Origin: Holosporaceae bacterium
Lineage (GTDB): Bacteria > Pseudomonadota > Alphaproteobacteria > UBA3830
Length of the DNA: 7,293 nt
Direction: 5' to 3'
Assembly (NCBI GenBank): GCA_031262635.1
Contig: JAISHN010000080.1
Coordinates: 1 to 7,293 of the forward strand
The notes beneath the pieces are model-generated. The model worked only from the letters and a program-made list of their open reading frames with translations, did not search any database and had not been told where the DNA came from. Made by a program: the position numbers and the translations under genes. Below are positions 1-5,702 of this stretch, one piece after another; the stretch's first letter is position 1; each line of letters begins with the position of its first letter.

Positions 1-745
1 CTCGAATATGGAATTGATAGGCCAGGGAATCGCCAATTTGGGATCGGCCGTCTTCGGAGGAATTCCGGCGACTTGCGCCCCTGGGACTACGTCGATAAAC
101 GTAAAAGCCGGAGCGAGAACGCCGATCGCCGGTTTATTTAACGCGTTGTTTTTGGCGTTATACGTTCTATGTTTAGAAGATTTTATAAAAATCGTCCCTA
201 TATCCTGTTTGTCGGCGATGCTTTTTTCTTCGGCTTGGAATATGGCGGCGTTAAAGAGAAATAAATACATATTGTTGGCTCCCAAAAGCGACAGTTTGGT
301 TTTTATTGCGACAATATTAGTAACGCTGTTGATAAACGTCGTGGTCGCGGTGGAAGTAGGGCTAATTCTTTCGGCGTTTTTTTTCATAAGAAGATCGGTG
401 GAAACGACGACGACCGAAGTTTTTTCCAAAATAATGGTCGTGAAAGATCGCGAGGAAGAATGCGAGTGCGTTAGAATTTGCGGTTCGCTGTTTTTCGGCG
501 CGGCGCCAATTTTGCAAAACGCTCTTAGATCGCTGCCGAGAAGGCGTCATACGATATACGTCGACATGCAAAACGCGCCGTTTATCGACGTAAGCGGAGC
601 GAAGGTATTGAAGGAATTTATCGCGGAAGTTCAATCTAAAAACATAGACGTTATCATCGGCGGCCTAAACAAAAGAACTATGAAAGCGCTTAAAAAAATA
701 GACTCTAACAACGAGTTGAAAGATCACCTGCTCGAAGATTTTTAG
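1..745 (+). CDS. SulP-family anion permease, C-terminal part with STAS domain (5' end outside window)
   Basis: This is the C-terminal portion of an inner-membrane SulP (SLC26-type) anion transporter. The frame is open to the left edge, and the ATG at 8 is internal, because the residues around it (ELIGQG.AN, GGIPAT, AGARTPIAG) match the middle of SulP proteins. Numbering from that ATG, hydrophobic helices lie at about 43-60, 64-80 and 96-127. A cytoplasmic STAS domain follows at about 153-240, with the family pattern SLFFGAA (160-166) and FIDVSG (192-197). The serine of that last motif (S196) sits where anti-sigma-factor antagonists are phosphorylated. SulP members carry sulfate, bicarbonate or dicarboxylates, and the part seen here does not tell which. 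The usual ATG-AIARTATN-like stretch reads ATCAPGTTSINV, a modest deviation. The gene ends in TAG 8 bases before a strong inverted repeat and is separated from the dacA operon by about 130 bases. Family assignment is secure; substrate is unknown. Confidence 0.9.
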   Translation, partial: SNMELIGQGIANLGSAVFGGIPATCAPGTTSINVKAGARTPIAGLFNALFLALYVLCLEDFIKIVPISCLSAMLFSSAWNMAALKRNKYILLAPKSDSLVFIATILVTLLINVVVAVEVGLILSAFFFIRRSVETTTTEVFSKIMVVKDREEECECVRICGSLFFGAAPILQNALRSLPRRRHTIYVDMQNAPFIDVSGAKVLKEFIAEVQSKNIDVIIGGLNKRTMKALKKIDSNNELKDHLLEDF

Positions 746-753
746 CGTTGTTA

Positions 754-786
754 GCGACAATAAATACGCGTAGATTTATTTGTCGC
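754..786. repeat. Inverted repeat (12-bp stem) just downstream of the SulP gene
   Basis: The left arm GCGACAATAAAT (754-765) pairs with the right arm ATTTATTTGTCGC (774-786), leaving one bulged A and an 8-nt loop that contains ACGCGT. The arm starts 8 bases after the transporter stop codon. No T-run follows it, so it is not a textbook Rho-independent terminator. It could be an mRNA 3'-end stabiliser, a bidirectional termination hairpin or a protein-binding palindrome. The symmetry is directly visible; the role is inferred. Confidence 0.7.
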
Positions 787-796
787 CAAACTCCGA

Positions 797-826
797 GAGA
801 AAAACCCTCGCGGGGCTTCTTCTATT
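797..826 (+). terminator. Possible weak Rho-independent terminator of the SulP gene
   Basis: An A-rich stretch leads into CCC (805-807), a 5-nt loop, GGG (813-815) and then a pyrimidine/T-rich tail (CTTCTTCTATT). The A-run and T-rich tail on either side of a GC core resemble a terminator, but the GC stem is only 3 bp and the flanking pairing is interrupted. It may act together with the stronger inverted repeat just upstream. Confidence 0.3.
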
Positions 827-839
827 ATCGTCGCGATGT

Positions 840-848
840 TGGTATCAT
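840..848 (+). promoter_or_regulatory. Candidate extended -10 promoter for the dacA-tmk-mrdA-mrdB operon
   Basis: TGG followed by TATCAT (843-848) fits the extended -10 pattern TGnTATAAT with five of six -10 bases. No good -35 box lies 16-18 bases upstream, as expected for this promoter class. Transcription would start near 855, giving a leader of about 20 bases before the ATG at 876. The call rests on one short motif, but the position suits the first gene of the operon. Confidence 0.35.
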
Positions 849-875
849 TCGCCAAAACGTTAGAGAGCGCAAAAA

Positions 876-2141
876 ATGAAAAAAATAGCAATCGCATTAG
901 CCGTCGTCGCGTTGTTTATCAATAATTGCGAAGCAAAGAAAGTTAAGCCGAAAAAATCCGTCGCTCTAAGAGAATTGATCGAAAAAAAGATCAAAAAAAA
1001 TCGACCTTCGAAGGCGGAGGAGTTTGTAAGCGCTGAGCAGGCTATTGTAATAGACTGCGATACCGGCGATTGTCTCTACGAAAAGAACGCGGACGAACAA
1101 TGCGCTCCGTCTTCGCTGACTAAGTTAATGACATTATACATATTATTTGAAGAGATCGCCGCGGGTCGAATAAAGCTAGACGACGAGTTTCCTATAAGCG
1201 AAGCCGCTCAGAAGATAAAAGGCTCCAAAAGCTTCTTTCAAGCGGGAACTACGGCAAAAATCGAAGATTTAATTAGGAGCGCTATAGTTCATTCGGGCAA
1301 CGACGCTTGCGTCGTTATAGCCGAGGGTATATCTGGAGACTGCGAAACTTTTGCGGAAAGAATGGAAGCGAAAGTTCAAGAATTTGGTTTGAAAAACACG
1401 CGTTTCACGAATCCAACCGGCATGCCAGACGAAGAGCATTATTCATGCGTTCGCGACATAGCGATGATTTCGCGACGCATCATTCTTGATTTTCCTCAGT
1501 TCTATCATTATTTTTCAGAAAAAACTTTCACTATAAATTCGATAACTCAACAAAATCGCAACACGCTTTTAGGAAACGCTCTCAAAATCGACGGTCTTAA
1601 AACGGGAAAAACCGAAGCCGGCGGATACGGAGTGTCGGCTTCCGCTCAAAACAACGGAAAGCGTTTAATAGCCGTCGTCAACGGATGCAAATCGGCGAAA
1701 GCGAGAGCTATAGACGCGAACAAATTGCTTGCCGCCGCGTTCAAAGGATTCGTTCAGATAAAAATAGCCGAAGCCGGCAAACCAATCGCCGAAGCGGCGG
1801 TCTGTATGGGAGAGAAAAACAGCGTAGGCCTTTGCTCTCATGAAGACATAACCGTCTCTGTTTTTAGGAAGTATAGAGATCGTCTAAAAATCGAAGCAAA
1901 ATTTAAACAGCCTTTGGAAGCTCCGACGATCTTAGGCGCGAAGTACGGAACGTTGGTCTACAAGTACGGAAACTTTAAATCTAAAACTTACGACTTGTTT
2001 GCCTGCGAACCCGTCGCGAGAGTAGGTATTTTAAAGAGAATACAGATTTTACTAAAACGCGTTATTTCAGGCGATTTTTCCAACCTTGGAGGTTGCCCTA
2101 AGGACGGAGAAACCGTCGTAAATATTGAAATCGCTCAATAG
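876..2141 (+). CDS. dacA: D-alanyl-D-alanine carboxypeptidase, PBP5/6 family (peptidase S11)
   Basis: This is a periplasmic low-molecular-weight penicillin-binding protein that removes the terminal D-Ala from peptidoglycan pentapeptides and so limits cross-linking. All three active-site motifs are present: SxxK as S80-L-T-K83 (nucleophile S80), SxN as S140-G-N142, and KTG at 242-244 within LKTGKTEAGGYG. Residues 1-20 look like a Sec signal peptide with cleavage after CEA. The next 26 residues are strikingly lysine-rich. The S11 catalytic domain runs from about 47 to 280 and the beta-rich PBP5 C-terminal domain from about 290 to 381. A basic amphipathic helix follows (about 383-398), the usual membrane anchor of the family, and then an unusual tail of about 22 residues. 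At 421 aa the length is normal for the family. The ATG at 876 is supported by the signal peptide and a purine-rich AGAGAG about 8 bases upstream. It heads a four-gene operon; tmk starts 8 bases after its stop. The exact paralogue (dacA, dacC or dacF) cannot be fixed from sequence alone. Confidence 0.93.
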   Translation: MKKIAIALAVVALFINNCEAKKVKPKKSVALRELIEKKIKKNRPSKAEEFVSAEQAIVIDCDTGDCLYEKNADEQCAPSSLTKLMTLYILFEEIAAGRIKLDDEFPISEAAQKIKGSKSFFQAGTTAKIEDLIRSAIVHSGNDACVVIAEGISGDCETFAERMEAKVQEFGLKNTRFTNPTGMPDEEHYSCVRDIAMISRRIILDFPQFYHYFSEKTFTINSITQQNRNTLLGNALKIDGLKTGKTEAGGYGVSASAQNNGKRLIAVVNGCKSAKARAIDANKLLAAAFKGFVQIKIAEAGKPIAEAAVCMGEKNSVGLCSHEDITVSVFRKYRDRLKIEAKFKQPLEAPTILGAKYGTLVYKYGNFKSKTYDLFACEPVARVGILKRIQILLKRVISGDFSNLGGCPKDGETVVNIEIAQ

Positions 2142-2152
2142 GAGCTACTGTG
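2140..2152 (+). promoter_or_regulatory. Ribosome binding site and GTG start of tmk
   Basis: AGGAG at 2140-2144 overlaps the dacA stop codon (TAG 2139-2141) and sits 5 bases before a GTG (2150-2152). This is the clearest Shine-Dalgarno sequence in the window. It supports GTG as the tmk start, because no ATG lies in a suitable place before the P-loop. Confidence 0.8.
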
Positions 2153-2779
2153 AGCTTCCCGAAAGGAAAATTTGTTACTTTTGAAGGAGGCGAGGGAGTC
2201 GGCAAATCGACCCAGGCCAAAATCTTGGCTCAACGATTGTTCGAAGAGGGGCGTAAAGTTTTCGTAGCTCGCGAACCTGGAGGCGACGAGATCGGCGAAA
2301 AAATACGAGAGCTTTTGAAAAGCTCGAAAAAAATCGATCCAATATGCGAACTTCTGCTTCTATTCGTCGCTCGTAGAGATAATTTCATAAAAATAATATC
2401 TCCGCGAATAAACGACGGCTATTTCGTGATTTGCGATAGATTTTACGATTCCACGCTAGTTTACCAAGGTCTTTTAAAAGGCGTTTCCATCGAAGATATA
2501 ATGAAACTGAAGCGAATCGCGATTGGAGATTTTGAGCCGGATCTTACTCTGGTTCTCGACGTAGAGGCGGAGGTTTCAAAGCGGCGAGCGACGGAACGCA
2601 GTTTAATCTGCGACGAATACGACAAAATGAGTTTACAAAAACACGAGATCGTTAGGGAAGGTTTTAGAAAAATCGCCGATATTTTTTCTTTTCGATCGGC
2701 GTTAATAAACGCGAGCGGAACTGAACGAGCGGTCGCTTCAAGAATATGGAAAGCGCTCGAGAAACGATTAGATGTTTAA
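2150..2779 (+). CDS. tmk: Thymidylate kinase (dTMP kinase)
   Basis: This is a cytoplasmic nucleotide kinase that phosphorylates dTMP to dTDP with ATP, an essential step in dTTP supply. The P-loop GGEGVGKS lies at 13-20, directly after the first strand (KFVTFE). The dTMP-binding REPGG is at 41-45. The DRF motif (96-98) leads into DSTLVYQG (100-107), the thymidylate-kinase signature. PDLTLVLDV (130-138) forms the strand before the LID. The LID region (about 144-160) holds R145, R146 and R150, but where many bacterial enzymes have DRFE it reads DEYD (155-158). At 209 aa the length is typical. The start is GTG, backed by a strong RBS overlapping the dacA stop. The 3' end overlaps mrdA by 8 bases (ATGTTTAA), suggesting translational coupling. 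The dacA-tmk pairing is, from memory, common in Alphaproteobacteria, where holB usually follows; here mrdA takes that place. Confidence 0.95.
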   Translation: MSFPKGKFVTFEGGEGVGKSTQAKILAQRLFEEGRKVFVAREPGGDEIGEKIRELLKSSKKIDPICELLLLFVARRDNFIKIISPRINDGYFVICDRFYDSTLVYQGLLKGVSIEDIMKLKRIAIGDFEPDLTLVLDVEAEVSKRRATERSLICDEYDKMSLQKHEIVREGFRKIADIFSFRSALINASGTERAVASRIWKALEKRLDV

Positions 2780-4505
2780 CCGCAATCCAAAAGACGAAGT
2801 AAAATTTCGAGCAAAAATCGTTATCCTAACGACAATCGGACTAAGCGCGGTATTAATCGCGAATCTATTTAGATTGCAAATAATTGAAGCGAACAAATAC
2901 GAGCTATTGTCGAAAAAAAACAGAATCAGGGTATCGCCGATTCTGCCAAAACGCGGAAGAATAATAACGTCCGACGGAAAAATCGTCGCTCGAAACGCGT
3001 ATCGATACAAATTGCTTATGGAACGTTGCAAAGGAAAAAACTTCCAAGAGAATATAGAGTTTTTAAACAGCCGCGTAAAATTAGAAGAAAGCGATCTCGC
3101 TCGCATAGCGAATTCCAGAAAAAAAAGACTTCCTTTGATTCTGATAAAGGACGAATTAACTTGGGACGAGTACTGCCGACTATCTATGATTCTATTTAAA
3201 ATAAACGGAGCGTTCATTGAAAAAGCCTACGCTCGAGAATATCCTATGGCGTTCGAATTCGCGCATATCGTCGGACACGTTTCAAAAAATAAAAACGACC
3301 CTTCGATTCTTATTGGAAAAACGGGAATTGAAGCGGAGCTAAACGACTTATTGTTCGGAAAAATTGGAAACGTCCAAACCGAGGTTAATTCGGTCGGCAG
3401 AAAAGTAAGAATCATCGATTCTCAGGCTCCTATAGACGGAAGCGACGTTACTTTAACCATAGACTCGCGGCTTCAAAAATATGTATGCGACGTTCTATCG
3501 CATGAAAAAGCCGGAGCCTGCGTCGTCTTGGATATATCGAACGGAGAAGTTTTGGCGATGGCGTCGACTCCGTCGTTCGATCCGAATCTTCTTGCCGGTA
3601 AAATGACGCGGGATCAATGGAACGCGATAGCAAACGATCCGCTGTTTCCATTATTAAACAGAGCGATAGATTGTTCGTATCCGCCAGGGTCGATTTTCAA
3701 AATAATCGTCGCGTTCGCCGCTCTAAGCGAAGGCGTAATATCGCCAAACGATAAGATCTTCTGCGGCGGCGGAGTAAAACTCGAAGATCGAACGCTCCAT
3801 TGCTGGAATAGAGGAGGTCACGGATACATGAATCTATCCGACGCTTTGATATTTTCCTGCGACTGTTATTTCTTTGAATTAGCAAGAAGATTGGGGATAA
3901 ACGCGATCGCGAAATACGCTGAAAAATTCGGATACGGCTCAAAAACTGATTTGGAGCTTTCAAGCGAAAACGTCGGATTAGTCCCAAGCAAGAGCTGGAA
4001 GCTTCTGAGACGCGGAACGTCGTGGAAACCTTACGAAACGTTGATCGTCGGAATAGGACAAGGGAGTCTTCTGGCGACGTTAACGCAATCGGCCGTTATG
4101 TTTGGAAAAATTTTCACCGGCGATTATGATTTTTCTCCAACTTTGATTAAAGGCGAACGAAAAGAAAGAGTCAAAAATCCGATCGATTCAAAGCTTCTTG
4201 AAATAATAAAAGAGGCGTTGCGTCGAGTTTGTCTCTACGGAACCGCGTCGGGGTCGTGTTTAACCGACTACGGCATTTTCGGAAAAACCGGCTCTTCCCA
4301 AGTCCGAACTATAAAAACGAACGAAGCCGGCAAGGATCAAAAGCTTTTTCAATGGGAGCGGCGAGATCACGCTTTTTTTGTCGGCTGCGCTCCATATAAA
4401 AATCCAAAATACGTCGTCGCGGTTTTTGTGGAGCATGGAGGCGGAGGGGCTTCCGTCGCCGCTCCAATCGCTAGAAAAATATTCGACAAGCTGATGGAAA
4501 AATGA
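2772..4505 (+). CDS. mrdA: Penicillin-binding protein 2, elongasome transpeptidase
   Basis: This is a class B PBP that cross-links new peptidoglycan during cell elongation as partner of RodA. It is anchored in the inner membrane with its bulk in the periplasm. One N-terminal transmembrane helix (about 14-34) precedes the RGRI..SDG motif (61-69) typical of the non-catalytic pedestal, which continues through GKTGIEAELNDLLFG (182-196). The transpeptidase domain has SxxK as S307-I-F-K310, SxD as S362-C-D364, which is the PBP2 form of this motif, and KTG at 505-507 (GKTGSSQV). C331, C344, H350 and C363 line up with the zinc ligands described for Acinetobacter PBP2, with Cys in place of both Asp ligands. 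At 577 aa it is shorter than the E. coli protein (about 630) and has no long C-terminal tail. The ATG overlaps the end of tmk by 8 bases and the TGA stop overlaps the rodA start (ATGA), so expression is probably coupled. PBP2 rather than FtsI is supported by SxD and by the adjacent rodA. Confidence 0.95.
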   Translation: MFNRNPKDEVKFRAKIVILTTIGLSAVLIANLFRLQIIEANKYELLSKKNRIRVSPILPKRGRIITSDGKIVARNAYRYKLLMERCKGKNFQENIEFLNSRVKLEESDLARIANSRKKRLPLILIKDELTWDEYCRLSMILFKINGAFIEKAYAREYPMAFEFAHIVGHVSKNKNDPSILIGKTGIEAELNDLLFGKIGNVQTEVNSVGRKVRIIDSQAPIDGSDVTLTIDSRLQKYVCDVLSHEKAGACVVLDISNGEVLAMASTPSFDPNLLAGKMTRDQWNAIANDPLFPLLNRAIDCSYPPGSIFKIIVAFAALSEGVISPNDKIFCGGGVKLEDRTLHCWNRGGHGYMNLSDALIFSCDCYFFELARRLGINAIAKYAEKFGYGSKTDLELSSENVGLVPSKSWKLLRRGTSWKPYETLIVGIGQGSLLATLTQSAVMFGKIFTGDYDFSPTLIKGERKERVKNPIDSKLLEIIKEALRRVCLYGTASGSCLTDYGIFGKTGSSQVRTIKTNEAGKDQKLFQWERRDHAFFVGCAPYKNPKYVVAVFVEHGGGGASVAAPIARKIFDKLMEK

Positions 4506-5581
4506 GAAACAGATTTTTTCAAGACGAATTTAAGATACTATTTCTAATATTGTTTTTTTTACTATACATAAGTTTTTTAGGACAATACAGCGCCGGCGGC
4601 GGACGTTTTAACGAGCAGATTTTGCGACATCTAATTCACATAGTCGTCGGAATCGGCCTTATGCAGGCCGCGCATATGATCAATTTGAGATATTGGAAAA
4701 ACTCCGCTTATATTTTTTACGCCGTCGTCTTATTCTCGCTAATCGTCGTTGAAATTTTGGGAATCGTAAAACTTGGAGCGCAACGCTGGATAAATTTATA
4801 CTTTTTCGCGTTTCAACCGTCCGAGCCGATGAAAATAGCGTTGATTTTAGCTCTAGCGAGGTACTATTCCGTTCTGTCTCCTCTAGAAACGGCGGATGTT
4901 AAGCGTCACGTTTTTCCGTTTTTGCTTACTGTGACTCCGGCGATTTTAATATGCAAACAGCCGGATTTAGGAACCGCCGGTTTGCTTGTCTGCGTCGGAA
5001 TCGGAATGATGTTTTTAGCCGGTTTTCCATGGAAAATTTTCGTCGCAATCGCGGGTTCGTGCGCGACGCTGTGTCCTTTTGGATGGTTTTTTCTTCATGA
5101 TTATCAAAGAAACAGAATTCTGACGTTTCTTAATCCCGATAACGATCCGCTTGGAACCGGTTATCATATTTTGCAGTCAAAAATTGCGATCGGCTCCGGC
5201 GGAGCGTTCGGACGAGGTCTTCTGGAAGGAACGCAAAGCTCTCTAAATTTTCTGCCTGAGAAAAACACGGATTTTATCTTCGCGATGGCCGCGGAGGAAT
5301 GGGGTTTTTTTGGAAGCTTATTTATAATCGCGTTGTTTTTAGCTCTTTGCGGATATTTTTTCTGGACGGCTTCTAAAGCGAGAAGCGATTTCGCTAAGTT
5401 CGTTTGTTACGGAATAGGAATGCTGACGTTTTTACACGTTTTCGTAAATATCGCGATGGCGATAGGACTCTTTCCAATCGTAGGCATTCCGCTCCCGTTT
5501 TTATCATACGGCGGCAGTTCAATGATCACTTTTGCCATCGGCTGCGGTCTCGCCATGTCGGCTCTAGGACGAAGGAAATAG
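4502..5581 (+). CDS. mrdB: RodA, SEDS-family peptidoglycan glycosyltransferase
   Basis: This polytopic inner-membrane enzyme polymerises lipid II into glycan strands for side-wall growth, working as a pair with PBP2. The 359-residue protein is almost wholly hydrophobic helices, about ten by eye. Family landmarks are GAQRWI (92-97), QPSE (105-108), KQPDLGTA (152-159), the loop NPDNDPLGTGYH (211-222), GSGGAFGRG (231-239), and LPEKNTDFIFA (251-261), whose D257 matches the essential catalytic-site aspartate of RodA. The C-terminal signature GIPLPFLSYGGSS (328-340) is intact. The start codon overlaps the mrdA stop in ATGA, giving a 4-base overlap. RodA rather than FtsW is inferred from the immediate PBP2 neighbour and overall length. 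No convincing terminator follows the TAG, so some readthrough into the next gene is possible. Confidence 0.95.
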   Translation: MRNRFFQDEFKILFLILFFLLYISFLGQYSAGGGRFNEQILRHLIHIVVGIGLMQAAHMINLRYWKNSAYIFYAVVLFSLIVVEILGIVKLGAQRWINLYFFAFQPSEPMKIALILALARYYSVLSPLETADVKRHVFPFLLTVTPAILICKQPDLGTAGLLVCVGIGMMFLAGFPWKIFVAIAGSCATLCPFGWFFLHDYQRNRILTFLNPDNDPLGTGYHILQSKIAIGSGGAFGRGLLEGTQSSLNFLPEKNTDFIFAMAAEEWGFFGSLFIIALFLALCGYFFWTASKARSDFAKFVCYGIGMLTFLHVFVNIAMAIGLFPIVGIPLPFLSYGGSSMITFAIGCGLAMSALGRRK

Positions 5582-5629
5582 GCGCCGTTATTCTCAGCGC
5601 GACGAAAAAAGTCAACCCGAACGCAAGAG

Positions 5630-5658
5630 TTGCAATAATAAACAACTACAAGTATAAA
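5630..5658 (+). promoter_or_regulatory. Candidate sigma70-type promoter for the HTH-STAND gene
   Basis: TTGCAA (5630-5635, four of six matches to TTGACA) is separated by exactly 17 bases from TATAAA (5653-5658, five of six matches to TATAAT). Transcription would begin near 5665, giving a leader of roughly 38 bases before the GTG at 5703. It lies in the only gap between rodA and the next gene, so the STAND gene can be expressed separately from the wall operon. Confidence 0.55.
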
Positions 5659-5702
5659 TAGGCGTTGCGTTTGCAAGGTATGTTGAAGTAATAAAAAGCA
5701 CG

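Noticed and set aside
2768..3217. 149-codon minus-strand frame over the start of mrdA
   Set aside because: It is antisense to the conserved PBP2 N-terminus, has no family features and no RBS; several similar shadows occur across mrdA.
5582..5629. Possible terminator after rodA (GCGC...GCGC and GAC-A-rich-GTC)
   Set aside because: The stems are only 4 and 3 bp and no T-run follows, so I do not call a terminator.
5404..5661. 85-codon plus-strand frame overlapping the end of rodA and the following gap
   Set aside because: It is an out-of-frame reading of the conserved RodA C-terminus, arginine-rich without hydrophobic or domain structure.
5680..5691. Tiny frame ATG-TTG-AAG-TAA in the STAND leader, possible leader peptide
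   Set aside because: The AAGG upstream is only one base from the ATG, too close to serve as an RBS, and three sense codons carry no attenuation signature.
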